From positions 62,001 to 126,000 of the forward strand of contig JACNKX010000107.1 in the NCBI GenBank assembly GCA_014381825.1: a DNA stretch of 64,000 bases. The letters are read 5' to 3'. The notes below the pieces were generated by a model, which saw only the letters and a list, made by a program, of their open reading frames with translations, did not search any database and was not told the origin of the DNA. Made by a program: the position numbers and the translations under genes. The stretch is from Planctomycetota bacterium (lineage in GTDB: Bacteria > Planctomycetota > Planctomycetia > Pirellulales > Pirellulaceae). Of the stretch, positions 7,167-16,613 are shown one piece after another (the stretch's first letter is position 1; each line of letters begins with the position of its first letter).

Positions 7167-9397
7167 CGAATGATCTGACACTGCGGCAGTTTCGACTGCA
7201 GCTGTTCCACCGCCGCGCCGGACAAGCGTATATTCGCGAGTCGAAGGGTTTGCAGCTCGTTTAATTGGCTCAATTGCTGCAAGCCTTCGTCGGTGATCTT
7301 TGCTCCGACAAGATTCAGCGATTGCAACTTCCGGTGGCCAGTAAGATGTTGGAGACCCGTATCGCTGATCTTGGGGCCGGCGAACCCTTCCGAGTACAAC
7401 AGTTCTAATCGCTCCAGCTTTTCGAGCGAGACGAGATTTGCAAGCCCTGCGTCGCTGATGGCTGTCAGGCTCAGGTCCAGCTCACGTAGATTGCTTAGCT
7501 TGGCAAGCTTGGAAAGACTGTTGTCGTCGACCTGATTGCCGTAAAGACTTAGCGATTCAAGAGCTACGAGACCGCTCAGTTTCGCCAAGCCGACCGGCGT
7601 GATGCGTTTCGGCTCGAAAGCAGTTTTCTTCAGTACGAGAGCCTTGAGCTGATGCATGCGGCCCAGCGCCTCACAGCCATCGTCGGCGACTTGTTCGCAA
7701 ACCTCCAGGTCCAGCGCTACGAGATGCGGCAGTACCGTCAGATGCTGTAGCCCGTCTCGCGTGATTGCGGTTGCTGTCAAACGCAAGACCCGCAGACGCG
7801 ACGCCTGTTGCAGATGACCGATTCCACGATCAGTAATCGCTCCGCAAAGTTCGAGATTGACGCCACACAGCCCCGGCGTCTTCGCCAGTTGCGCAAGCCC
7901 TGCGTCACTGACCGGCAAGCCCGCGAGATCGACCACAATATCGCGGCGCGTCTGGCTGAGGCGTGCGGCGACAGCTACCTGAAGTTCGCCCGCCGCCGTG
8001 AGTTCGTCTGGGGAGATTCTTTCTAGCGTTACCGGCTTGTTGCCGTCGACCGCGTAGCGAAACAACGAGCGTCCTGCATAGTCGGGCAGCAAGGCCGCTG
8101 ACAGTTCGTCGTCGGACGATTGGGTCGCCAATCTCACACTAGGCGATTGCTCTCGCACATCGTAAGCAAACAATCGGTCCTTCTCTCGTAGCAGCAAGCG
8201 GCCATTAGCAACCACCGGATGAGACCAACTGTCGCCGCCAGCTCCGGGCAGTTGAAACGTCCCCTGCAAATCGTATCCTTTGCTAGTAGCGTTGATCAGC
8301 GCGATCACGCCGTTCTGATAGCGAAAGTAAAGTCGCCGATCCGCGTACAAGATAGCTGCCGAGCCGACGCCTGGGCCGCGGCGCTTCCATCGGAGTTTGC
8401 CAGTTTCAAGATCGAGACAGGTGGGCAGACCATTGTTGCTGCCGTGACCACCATAGATATGACCATCAAGCAGCGCCACGCCGCCATGATGGTTCTGGAA
8501 GCGACTGCCGTTGAGAGTGTAGGCAGGCTCCGCCGCCACGCCACTTTCTTTCTTGGTCAGTCGAAGCAGCACGCTGCCAGCGTTGTACCCATTGGCCGCA
8601 AAGACTAGATCATCGTGAACGATCGGAGTTGGGATATTCGCGGTTTGATTGGCCAACGTGTTGTAACCCCACAAAAACTCGCCATCACTGGCGCGGACAC
8701 CGATCAGGCCGCGACCGATTAATTGCACATACTGTCGCACTCCGGTCGCGTTACTGATGACCGGAGACGAAAACCCCGCACCCGCTCGGCCTGCGTCGCC
8801 TAGTTCCGGGGCGGTGGCTTGCCAGATCAGTTCGCCCGTCAGTTTGTCAAGCGCCGCCATCGTGACCTCTGGCCCACCCGGAGTGCAGATCAACCGGCCG
8901 CCATCCACCAACGGCGATTCGCCATAACCACGGCCCGACATCATGACGCCGTCAAAATCCTTCAGATAACTGCGCTGCCACAAGACGTCTCCGGTGTCGA
9001 TCGACAAACAATGCAAATCGCCATCGGGATCGAGAACATACACTCGTTCATCATCAACAGTTGGCGTCGAGCAGGGCATTCGCGAAGTCTCGTCGATCAC
9101 ACGACTCCATCGCAGCGTCCCGGTTCGTTCCTCGAAACAAAAACACACGACCTGATTACCGCGACGACCCATCGTGTAGATCCGCTCGCGGCTGACGACA
9201 ACACTGGAGTATCCCTCGCCTAGGCCTTCTGCTCGCCAAGCGAGTCGCGGTGGCGCGGACTTCCATTCTTGTCGTAAACCAACCTCGCGAGAAACCGCAT
9301 CGCGTCGCGGTCCTCGCCATTGCGGCCAGTCCTCGGCCATGAGCTTTTGAACGGAGCAAAGTCCGAGCAAGGTGAGCGTAAAGAGTATGCGCGGCAT
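7163..9397 (-). CDS. Secreted PQQ-like beta-propeller protein with C-terminal leucine-rich repeats
   Basis: From the ATG at 9397 the product has 744 residues, beginning with a signal peptide (MPRILFTLTLLGLCS...). WPQWRGPRRDAVS follows, the usual opening of planctomycete PQQ-like propellers. Residues about 25-460 hold the propeller blades, with repeated G..Y.......LDLETG-type strands. Residues about 500-740 are leucine-rich repeats of about 24 residues (LSLYGNQVDDNSLSKLAKL and similar). It is probably periplasmic or surface-bound. The propeller lacks any obvious dehydrogenase domain, so it is more likely a binding or scaffold protein than an active quinoprotein. An upstream start at 9448 would precede the signal peptide and is less likely. 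Confidence 0.85.
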   Translation of the reverse strand: MPRILFTLTLLGLCSVQKLMAEDWPQWRGPRRDAVSREVGLRQEWKSAPPRLAWRAEGLGEGYSSVVVSRERIYTMGRRGNQVVCFCFEERTGTLRWSRVIDETSRMPCSTPTVDDERVYVLDPDGDLHCLSIDTGDVLWQRSYLKDFDGVMMSGRGYGESPLVDGGRLICTPGGPEVTMAALDKLTGELIWQATAPELGDAGRAGAGFSSPVISNATGVRQYVQLIGRGLIGVRASDGEFLWGYNTLANQTANIPTPIVHDDLVFAANGYNAGSVLLRLTKKESGVAAEPAYTLNGSRFQNHHGGVALLDGHIYGGHGSNNGLPTCLDLETGKLRWKRRGPGVGSAAILYADRRLYFRYQNGVIALINATSKGYDLQGTFQLPGAGGDSWSHPVVANGRLLLREKDRLFAYDVREQSPSVRLATQSSDDELSAALLPDYAGRSLFRYAVDGNKPVTLERISPDELTAAGELQVAVAARLSQTRRDIVVDLAGLPVSDAGLAQLAKTPGLCGVNLELCGAITDRGIGHLQQASRLRVLRLTATAITRDGLQHLTVLPHLVALDLEVCEQVADDGCEALGRMHQLKALVLKKTAFEPKRITPVGLAKLSGLVALESLSLYGNQVDDNSLSKLAKLSNLRELDLSLTAISDAGLANLVSLEKLERLELLYSEGFAGPKISDTGLQHLTGHRKLQSLNLVGAKITDEGLQQLSQLNELQTLRLANIRLSGAAVEQLQSKLPQCQIIR

Positions 9398-9744
9398 TGT
9401 TCTGTTCCGAGCGAGCGGGAGTAGGCGTGAGTGTTGGAAGGGAACCATCGTACTAATGCACGTCTATAGCGAACTAAGCATAACGGCTTCTCCAGGCGCA
9501 GCCCAACGTGCCAGCCCAGATTCCGCAACAATCGCCCCCGTCAACGTGTACGTTTATCCGGCTCGCGATCGTCGACGGTGTCCTGAATGGCTGGAGTCCA
9601 CGCTTCAGCGTGTCTTCAAAGGCAGGCTAAAGCCTGGACTCCAACCCCAAACATAGGACATATCCGATCATCGACGCTGTTTCGACCCAGAGCATCGCTA
9701 GAGTAGAATGGCCGTTCGTTAACCAGTCACCTCAAGGTTTGAAC
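9398..9744. other. Divergent intergenic region with one REP-like hairpin
   Basis: This 347-base stretch separates the divergent PQQ/LRR and PQQ/LamG genes and should hold both promoters, though I cannot place -35/-10 boxes with confidence. Its only clear structure is the inverted repeat at 9590-9644. No convincing coding region is seen. Confidence 0.5.
9590..9644. repeat. REP-like inverted repeat
   Basis: Two 20-base arms, GCTGGAGTCCACGCTTCAGC at 9590-9609 and GCTAAAGCCTGGACTCCAAC at 9625-9644, are complementary with a few mismatches around a 15-base loop. Such GC-rich hairpins are, from general knowledge, dispersed in planctomycete intergenic regions. No second copy was found in this window. 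Confidence 0.65.
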
Positions 9745-12700
9745 ATGTCGAGATATAACACGCGCACGTGCCTCGCGGCGTTTCTGCTGGTCTGTCTGGT
9801 GAGCAGACGGGCACGCTCGGACGAATGGCCAGCCTATCAACACGATTTGCGCCGCACTGGCTACTCCTCTGAAAAGATCGATGTCAGTCAATTGCAGCTG
9901 GCTTGGAGTTGGCATTCGCCATCGCCTCCGCAACCAGCATGGGCGGGCCCCGCCAAGTGGGATGCGTACGCTGGCCATCGTGACCTCCCGCCAATGCGCA
10001 GTTACGACTTGAGCTTTCAACCCATTGCTATTGGCGGCGATGTATTCTTTGGCTCGTCCGCCGATGATTCGATGTATTGTGTCGATGCGGCCAGTGGTGG
10101 CCAGCGGTGGTCGTATGTCACTGAGGGGCCGATCAGAACCGCGCCGACATACGCCGACGGTCGCCTCTTCTTCGGCAGCGATGATGGTTTTGCGTACTGC
10201 CTCGACGCAAAAGACGGCACGCTTGTCTGGAAGTATCGTCCGGTCGAGACCGAGCGTTTGATTTTGAACAACGGTCGCTTCATTCCCTTTCATCCGTGTC
10301 GCACGGGAGTGCTGGTTGATCGTGGTCGAGCGTATTTCGGGTGCGCGCTGTTGCCTTGGAAGGACGGCTATTTGTGCAGCGTCGATGTCGAGACGGGTCA
10401 GCCCGAGGGCGAAGGCTGCTATGTGCAAAAGCTACCGGGAGCCACTTTGGAAGGTCCACCAGCTGCAACGTCCGAGCTGCTGGTCTTTCCGCAGGGTCGC
10501 GTCGCACCGCGAATCTTCAATCGTAACGATGGCGTCGATCAAGGTTTGTTGAAGAAAAGCAGCGGCGGGTCGATCGTTGTCGTGTCGTTGGATGCAAGTC
10601 TGTTTCACGGCCCTGGCGCCGACAGTCGCAAGGGAGGAATCAATCGCAGCAACCTCAAGACGCGTGAAGTGATTGCTGGTCATGGCCGTGGCAATGCGCT
10701 CGTCGTGGCTGGCGGGATGTCTTACATGCTGACTGACGATTCGTTAATCGCCTCTGATTTGATCAAACGCGAGAACAAATGGATCGTCCCGTGCGATCAG
10801 ACTTACTCGTTAATTGGAGTCGGCGACACGCTTTTTGCCGGCGGACGGGATGAAGTAGTTGCATATCGCGCTGCGGATGGCACTCCAATATGGCGAACGA
10901 CTGTCGAGGGAAAGGCCTACGGTCTGGCGGCTGCGAACGGCCGGCTGTTCGTCAGCACCGACGCTGGTGTTGTTCACGCGTTTGTACCGGGAACTTCGGC
11001 GAAACCGATCGCGGAAGAAACGGCAGTCGGCGATGAGTTCAAGCCGTTGGCGGTTGAGCAAGTCACCGACCAACACTTGCGTGGCAGGTGGGTGTTTCAG
11101 CAGCCGCATGTCGAGGCCAAGAAGGTCCAAGACCTCGCCGCGACGATCCATGGAACTATCGACGGCACTGTCCGCTTGAAACGCGCGGGACGATTCCAAG
11201 CCTTATCGTTGGATGGCCGTTCACACAGCGTGTTGTTGGCCGCAGACCACACAGAAGCAACGCTGCCCACGAAAGAGATCACAGTGGAAGCATGGTTACG
11301 GGTTGATCAAGCGCAGAAGTGGGGCGGCATCATTGGCGCCGTGCAGGACAACGGCAGCTACGAACGTGGCTGGATCCTTGGCTTTCGCGACGCTCGTTTC
11401 AGCTTCGCGCTGGCCGGCAAAGGCGGCAGCGGCGCGTTGACTTACTTGACCGCGAAGCGCGACTTCGAGCAGGACTACTGGTACCACGTGGCTGGTACTT
11501 ATGACGGTGCGACGATGCGTTTGTACGTCGATGGCAAGTTGGAGAACGAATCGGTTGAGCAAAAGGGCGAGATTAACTATCCACCCAAAGCGTTCTTCGA
11601 AATCGGCGCATATCACGACGATGACGAGAACTATCGCCTCAAGGGCCAGATCCACGAAGTCCGACTTTATGACAAGACACTCGATGCGACCGAACTCGCA
11701 GCACACGCCGCATCGAAGGCAAGCCTGTTGCCGAGTGAACCTGAACCGCAAGATGTGCTTGAAGTTGCCGTTGGCCCGTGGCTGAAATTCACTGATCCCG
11801 AGTCAGCGATCGTTCGTTGGCGAACCGAAGATCCAACACCCACGGTTCTAGAGTATTGGCTGGATGGTGAACGAACGACGATCAAAGACGAAGCGATGAG
11901 CGAGGAGCACGGCGTTCGAATTACTGGCTTGCTCCGGAATCGCGTTTATCGTTACGTGATTCGTGAAACTCGCAGTGACGTTGACCTGTCGACGCGCGAA
12001 TTCGAATGCGACACGTTTTTTAGCTTTACCGCTCCCGACGTCGACGCGGGCGAGGCTGGACCGTTCGCCGAATCAACTCGCTCGATCATCAAGACAGCGA
12101 ATGTCGATCGGGGCATCGGCCTCGTCCTTGGTTCCGAGCGAGGCCAATTGGCGCTCGAGCTAGCGAGGCAAACTCGCTTGCGCGTAATTGCTGTCGAAAC
12201 CGATGCTGGCAAAGTACACGCGTCACGCGAATTTGTGAGGGCGGCGGGAGTGTATGGAAGCCGCGTCACGGTTCGAAAGGTTGAAGATCTCTCGAAGCTG
12301 CCTTTCGTGGGTAACTTTGCGAATCTCGTTGTCAGCGAAGTGCCGATTACGACGGACCAGCGCGCGGGAGTAGCGACCGAGATCTTCCGGGTCCTGCGTC
12401 CGGATGGAGGTGTGGCTTGTCTTGGATCAACCGGAGCATCGAAAGAATTGCTGCGGACTTGGTCGGAGAAGGCAGGGTTCGAAGTTCAGTTAGAACAGGA
12501 CGAAGCCGGCTCGTGGGCGGTGATCACACGCGGACCATTGCCTGGTGCGAGCGGTTGGTCGCATCAATATGGACGAGCGGACAACTCGGCTTTCGGTGGC
12601 GAGCAGCTCGTGGGTGTCGAATCGTCTGATGACTTGGACGTCCAATGGATTGGTCGACCAGGACCGCGCTTCAAGCCGGACCGCAATGGTCGCAAGCCAT

Positions 12701-13851
12701 CGCCGCTATCGACGGCGGGCCGCTTGTTTGTCCAAGGTCTGAATCGAATTGCCGCCTTGGATGCCTACAACGGCACGGTGCTATGGTCGTTGGAGATTCC
12801 TGATCTGCAGCGATTTAACATGCCACGCGATTGCAGCAATTGGTGCGCAGACCGCGACTTTGTCTACGCGGCAGTGCGCAACAAGTGCTGGCAGATCGAC
12901 GCCGCCTCTGGCAAAGTCGTCAAGATTCACGACGTGGTAACGGGTGACGGCGAGAAGTTCGACTGGGGAAGTCTCGTCAGCATGGACTACCAGTTGATTG
13001 GCACATCGGTGAAGGAAGGAACTTCGTGGACGAATTTTTGGGGCGGGGCGGATGCCGGTTGGTACGATGCTCGAAGTGGCGCTGTGACGGACAAGGTCTG
13101 TGCCGATAACTTGTTTTCGATCGACAAGAACACGGGGCAGACCAAGTGGAAGTATTCGAAAGGCGTCGTGATCAATTCGACGGTGACCGTCCACGACGAC
13201 CGCATCTATTTCGTCGAATGCCGCAATCGCGAAGTCATTGACGGCGAGGAACGTCGCATCGGAAATCCTAAGCTTTGGGAAGATCAATACTTGGTCGCGC
13301 TCGATGCCTACACCGGCAAACTGGTTTGGGAACGCCCGATCGATACCGAAGACGGCAAAGTCGTGTTTTATTTGGCCGGAGGTACGGCTGAACGGCTTGT
13401 GATCGTTGCGTCGGCGGACGAGAAGTATCATGTCTATGGATTCTCGACAGATGGCGGCGAACAACTGTGGAACCAAACCTTTCGATGGCCAGGAGGCAAG
13501 GGCGATCATGGCAAAGCGATGTCTCGGCCCGCGATCGTCGGCGATCGAGTCTATGTGCGACCCCATGCGTTCCAACTGGCAGACGGCAAGCAGTTGCCGC
13601 AGCAAATGCCAGGCGGCGGATGCGGCACGTACGCTTGCAGTGCGGGAGCGCTCTTCTTCCGCGCGAGTACGGTCACGATGTGGAATCAAGATACGGGCAA
13701 GGCAACTGGCTGGAGCCGACTTCGGCCTGACTGTTGGCTCAGCGCGATACCCGCGGCCGGGATGCTTCTCTCAGCGGAAGGCGGCGGTGGTTGTAGTTGT
13801 GGAACCTGGATGGAGACTTCTGTAGGATTCATGCCCGTATCAGTGCGATAA
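9745..13851 (+). CDS. Large secreted multidomain protein: PQQ propeller, LamG, methyltransferase-like, PQQ propeller
   Basis: A 1,368-residue protein. A signal peptide (MSRYNTRTCLAAFLLVCLVSRRARS) precedes EWPAYQHDLRRTGYS and a PQQ-like propeller (about 30-440). Residues about 465-660 form a LamG/concanavalin-like domain (VEAWLRVDQ, YHVAGTYDG, RLYVDGKL, HEVRLYDK). A fibronectin/phosphatase-N-like segment lies at 672-761. Residues about 782-932 resemble a class I SAM-binding Rossmann domain (GLVLGSERGQLALELA, VLRPDGGVACLG). A second propeller fills 935-1,368. The methyltransferase-like part lies inside an exported protein, where SAM would not be expected, so it may be a binding relic. The ATG at 9745 is chosen over an in-frame TTG at 9739. 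Confidence 0.85.
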   Translation: MSRYNTRTCLAAFLLVCLVSRRARSDEWPAYQHDLRRTGYSSEKIDVSQLQLAWSWHSPSPPQPAWAGPAKWDAYAGHRDLPPMRSYDLSFQPIAIGGDVFFGSSADDSMYCVDAASGGQRWSYVTEGPIRTAPTYADGRLFFGSDDGFAYCLDAKDGTLVWKYRPVETERLILNNGRFIPFHPCRTGVLVDRGRAYFGCALLPWKDGYLCSVDVETGQPEGEGCYVQKLPGATLEGPPAATSELLVFPQGRVAPRIFNRNDGVDQGLLKKSSGGSIVVVSLDASLFHGPGADSRKGGINRSNLKTREVIAGHGRGNALVVAGGMSYMLTDDSLIASDLIKRENKWIVPCDQTYSLIGVGDTLFAGGRDEVVAYRAADGTPIWRTTVEGKAYGLAAANGRLFVSTDAGVVHAFVPGTSAKPIAEETAVGDEFKPLAVEQVTDQHLRGRWVFQQPHVEAKKVQDLAATIHGTIDGTVRLKRAGRFQALSLDGRSHSVLLAADHTEATLPTKEITVEAWLRVDQAQKWGGIIGAVQDNGSYERGWILGFRDARFSFALAGKGGSGALTYLTAKRDFEQDYWYHVAGTYDGATMRLYVDGKLENESVEQKGEINYPPKAFFEIGAYHDDDENYRLKGQIHEVRLYDKTLDATELAAHAASKASLLPSEPEPQDVLEVAVGPWLKFTDPESAIVRWRTEDPTPTVLEYWLDGERTTIKDEAMSEEHGVRITGLLRNRVYRYVIRETRSDVDLSTREFECDTFFSFTAPDVDAGEAGPFAESTRSIIKTANVDRGIGLVLGSERGQLALELARQTRLRVIAVETDAGKVHASREFVRAAGVYGSRVTVRKVEDLSKLPFVGNFANLVVSEVPITTDQRAGVATEIFRVLRPDGGVACLGSTGASKELLRTWSEKAGFEVQLEQDEAGSWAVITRGPLPGASGWSHQYGRADNSAFGGEQLVGVESSDDLDVQWIGRPGPRFKPDRNGRKPSPLSTAGRLFVQGLNRIAALDAYNGTVLWSLEIPDLQRFNMPRDCSNWCADRDFVYAAVRNKCWQIDAASGKVVKIHDVVTGDGEKFDWGSLVSMDYQLIGTSVKEGTSWTNFWGGADAGWYDARSGAVTDKVCADNLFSIDKNTGQTKWKYSKGVVINSTVTVHDDRIYFVECRNREVIDGEERRIGNPKLWEDQYLVALDAYTGKLVWERPIDTEDGKVVFYLAGGTAERLVIVASADEKYHVYGFSTDGGEQLWNQTFRWPGGKGDHGKAMSRPAIVGDRVYVRPHAFQLADGKQLPQQMPGGGCGTYACSAGALFFRASTVTMWNQDTGKATGWSRLRPDCWLSAIPAAGMLLSAEGGGGCSCGTWMETSVGFMPVSVR

Positions 13852-13927
13852 AGATTGCCGTTAAACCAACTGTTACGACGGTGCGACGGTCTTCAATATT
13901 CAATGTGTATTTCGAGGAAGATAAGCC

Positions 13928-15097
13928 ATGATGAAGCACTTACTAGCACTCCTAGCGATGGCACTGAGCTGGACCTGCCTTGCGACAAGTTTGTCTGCGG
14001 CAGACAAACCGCTGGAAGGGCCGATTGACGTCTTCGTCGGTGAACCCCGCATGGAAATGCAGCAGGTTTTCAAAGACGAACGCTTCCCGAACATCGTCAT
14101 CACGCTTCAGGGTACCGTATTGGCGACGTGGGGAAGCAACACGATTCGCGCCCGTCGAAGCGAAGACGGCGGCAAGAGTTGGGGCGAGGAAATTGTGATT
14201 GCGAAGCCTGGCATCCATGGCGGAGGTACCACCGTTGACGAGACCACGGGAGACATCTTGGCCTTCATCGAAGACCGCCACCCGCCAGCACCGCTGACGG
14301 TTTACCGCAGCAAAGACGACGGAAAAACATGGCAGCCGGAGAACGTGAAGATCCAAGCTGATAGCAAAGGCAACGTGCCATCAATGCACATGAACGAACA
14401 TGGCATCACGCTGCATCACGGAAAACACAAAGGACGACTGGTGCGACCCGCTCGCTACTACGGCAAGAAGAATGACCGCTCCGAATGGCCCAATCATTAC
14501 ACCAACGCGGTTTACAGTGACGACGGAGGCAAGAGTTGGCAAACCAGTGATCCATTCCCAGAGAATGGAACGGGCGAAGCGACGGTTGCCGAGTTGTCGG
14601 ACGGTCGCATCTACTACAACTCGCGAGTTCACTGGCAAGAACGACCGAAGAACACACGTCGTCGCAGTGCATTGAGCGATGACGGCGGCCGGACATGGAA
14701 GGATTGGCGGATCGTCGAGATTCTGCCCGACGGCCATCAGCATCGATCGTACGGCTGCATGGGCGGGCTGGTGCGATTGCCAGTTGCAGGAAAGGACGTT
14801 CTTGTCTTCAGCAACATCGACACACCAAACGCCAAACGCGAACGAGGAACTGTTTGGGCGAGTTTTGATGGCGGAAAGACCTGGCCAGTCAAGCGACTCG
14901 TCTACGAAGGTGCGAGTGCATACTCATCGCTGAATGCTGGTCGTCCTGGAACACCGAGCGAAGGATGGATCTATCTTCACTTCGAAGGCGGCCAGAAGGG
15001 CGGCTCCAACGTAGCGAGTTTCAATCTCTCGTGGTTGCTCGCCGGCGAACCAACGGGCGACGGAATCATTCCGAAAGAACTGTTGAAGAGCCGATGA
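13928..15097 (+). CDS. Secreted sialidase-type (BNR/Asp-box) protein
   Basis: A 389-residue protein with a signal peptide (MMKHLLALLAMALSWTCLATSLSA) and five Asp-box motifs: SEDGGKSW, SKDDGKTW, SDDGGKSW, SDDGGRTW and SFDGGKTW. These mark the six-bladed propeller of exo-alpha-sialidase-like proteins. Arginine residues in TIRARR, LVRPARYYG and GLVRLP could supply the substrate-binding triad, but I cannot confirm true sialidase activity; many planctomycete members of unknown specificity exist. A purine-rich GGAAGATAAGCC precedes the ATG. It follows the large PQQ/LamG gene by 76 bases in the same direction and could share its transcript. Confidence 0.8.
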   Translation: MMKHLLALLAMALSWTCLATSLSAADKPLEGPIDVFVGEPRMEMQQVFKDERFPNIVITLQGTVLATWGSNTIRARRSEDGGKSWGEEIVIAKPGIHGGGTTVDETTGDILAFIEDRHPPAPLTVYRSKDDGKTWQPENVKIQADSKGNVPSMHMNEHGITLHHGKHKGRLVRPARYYGKKNDRSEWPNHYTNAVYSDDGGKSWQTSDPFPENGTGEATVAELSDGRIYYNSRVHWQERPKNTRRRSALSDDGGRTWKDWRIVEILPDGHQHRSYGCMGGLVRLPVAGKDVLVFSNIDTPNAKRERGTVWASFDGGKTWPVKRLVYEGASAYSSLNAGRPGTPSEGWIYLHFEGGQKGGSNVASFNLSWLLAGEPTGDGIIPKELLKSR

Positions 15098-15129
15098 CGC
15101 GTCGACGATGGTCGTTCGTTCAAGGCCTA

Positions 15130-15142
15130 GTGCGAGTCGCAC
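15130..15142. repeat. Short palindrome, shared with 26205-26217
   Basis: GTGCGAGTCGCAC is a palindrome around a central base, followed by GGACACAT. The same layout (GTGTGAGTCACACGGACGTGT) occurs at 26205. Both copies lie just downstream of genes. It may be a short dispersed repeat. Confidence 0.45.
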
Positions 15143-15218
15143 GGACACATAGCGTCAATTACCGCGAATCTTTAAGGGGAAACTGGCGAGTCGACGCTAC
15201 GCGAAAGGCTGATCCGCT

Positions 15219-16484
15219 CTAGTTGCTCTCTGCTTCGGCCTCTTCGAGTTTCGGATCGATCGCTGGGCCGATGGTGACTTCATCGTATTTTTTTTGTACT
15301 TCAGGAAGTGCCGATGCTCTTGCTAGTGCGATGACCTTCCGGATATCGATATACGGGTTTCCGGGCGCGGAGCCATCTTCGGTCCCTTGAACCGGATACA
15401 AGGGAATCCACAAAAAATGTCCGCTCTCGTTCTTCGCGCGTCCGCCGATGATTCTTCCTTCGTCATCCAAGGCCAACGTGTACCGCAACGTCATCGATTG
15501 CCTCGTGTTCCCGACCCTGTCGCCGGTGTCGAGATCGGTTTGGTGAGTTGAATCCTGACCGTAGAAACTGTAGGTAACCGTCGTTTCGACATCCTGATAC
15601 TGAACGCCATCTTTGGTGACGGGATCACCGATTGACGTGACTTTGTAAGCGTAGACCGGATTGTTCCAGGATGTGCGTCCCTTGGTACGATCGATGCCGA
15701 CAGGACATCGGGCGTGCCCGACATAGTTGGCCAGAGCCAGGTGAAACGTCCCCATGTTCGGTCCACCGTCTCTAGTGCTCGGTGGAGCCAAGAACAGGAA
15801 ACTATCATCGCTGGTTCTGTTGTAGATTCCTGTGAGCAGGGCCTTGATCTCGGCAGGTTGCAGCACGATCCCGGCCGCTCCGCCCACGTCTCCGGCATCG
15901 ACTGCATTGACGGGCTCGGGATGCTTAATCGTCGATGCCGTGAAGCCACTGCAATACCCTTCCCAAGACTCTGAGTTACGGCGCATCCTGAGCAATGGGA
16001 AAAGCGCTTGGTCGGTACCCATGATCCTGCGGATTTCATAGGAGTTTGCCTGATTCTGGCCGCCATTGAATGCCCGGTCGTAGGTGCTCAATGCCGACGA
16101 GCCAGACGCACTTCGATTTGACGCGTTTCCACGGCCAAAAAGTCCCACTGTCCTAACATTCGCGCCTCGAGTACTTACGCCACGGACGCTGCTTAGCCCG
16201 CCGCTGGATTCGGGATGAATGGCCGCTGAGTACGGCACTCGCCAACTGGGAACCGAGGCTTCCGTCTTCAGATCCGCAAGTTTGGTTTCGTAACTGTATC
16301 CCTGTTCGCTGAAATAGTAATTGAACAGAGCCTCCTGTTCGTCTCTTTCGCTTCGGACAACCTGCCCGCCGATATTCCGCTCCTCAACATTGCTTTCCGC
16401 GAGCGTGAGTTCAGTAGCATTCAGGGCCCCGCATGCGACGATGTTGAGGATTGCGAATGGGACGCGAAGAACAAGCCTGGACAT
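15219..16484 (-). CDS. Exported protein resembling transglutaminase elicitors
   Basis: A 421-residue protein with a hydrophobic N-terminus (MSRLVLRVPFAILNIVACGALNA) taken as a signal peptide. The middle holds SWEGYCSGFTAS (Cys178), a run LQPAEIKALLTGIYN, FHLALANYVGH (His248) and SWNNPVYAYKV (about 272-282). As I recall, this order matches the oomycete transglutaminase elicitor family, with a catalytic cysteine before a histidine. The last motif resembles the elicitor Pep-13 stretch (VWNQPVRGFKV). The domain would form isopeptide bonds, perhaps in the cell envelope. The ATG at 16484 has GAGGTG six bases upstream; a GTG at 16493 is the alternative. Confidence 0.7.
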   Translation of the reverse strand: MSRLVLRVPFAILNIVACGALNATELTLAESNVEERNIGGQVVRSERDEQEALFNYYFSEQGYSYETKLADLKTEASVPSWRVPYSAAIHPESSGGLSSVRGVSTRGANVRTVGLFGRGNASNRSASGSSALSTYDRAFNGGQNQANSYEIRRIMGTDQALFPLLRMRRNSESWEGYCSGFTASTIKHPEPVNAVDAGDVGGAAGIVLQPAEIKALLTGIYNRTSDDSFLFLAPPSTRDGGPNMGTFHLALANYVGHARCPVGIDRTKGRTSWNNPVYAYKVTSIGDPVTKDGVQYQDVETTVTYSFYGQDSTHQTDLDTGDRVGNTRQSMTLRYTLALDDEGRIIGGRAKNESGHFLWIPLYPVQGTEDGSAPGNPYIDIRKVIALARASALPEVQKKYDEVTIGPAIDPKLEEAEAESN

Positions 16485-16534
16485 GGAGTTCACCTCGGAG
16501 GAGCGTCAAACGCCCTCGTAAATGATCGGAGTAA

Positions 16535-16575
16535 AATGAAAAAGAAATATCCCCCGCACGATGCTGAGGGATATC
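16535..16575 (-). terminator. Rho-independent-type terminator after the KPDQA-repeat gene
   Basis: On the minus strand ATATCCC (16574-16568) pairs with GGGATAT (16553-16547), followed by TTTCTTTTTC. It lies about 40 bases past the stop of the minus-strand gene ending at 16614. The stem is short (7 bp) with a 14-base loop. Confidence 0.5.
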
Positions 16576-16613
16576 TTTTGGGACAATCGGCTCTGGCAAG
16601 TCGCGGTCGACCG

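Noticed and set aside
10810-11751. Overlapping minus-strand open frames in the PQQ/LamG gene
   Set aside because: No homology or start signals; they lie antisense to conserved LamG and propeller sequence.
12781-13689. Long open frame on the minus strand within the PQQ/LamG gene
   Set aside because: It overlaps the well-supported propeller gene in antisense, has no recognisable domain, and looks like a shadow of codon bias.
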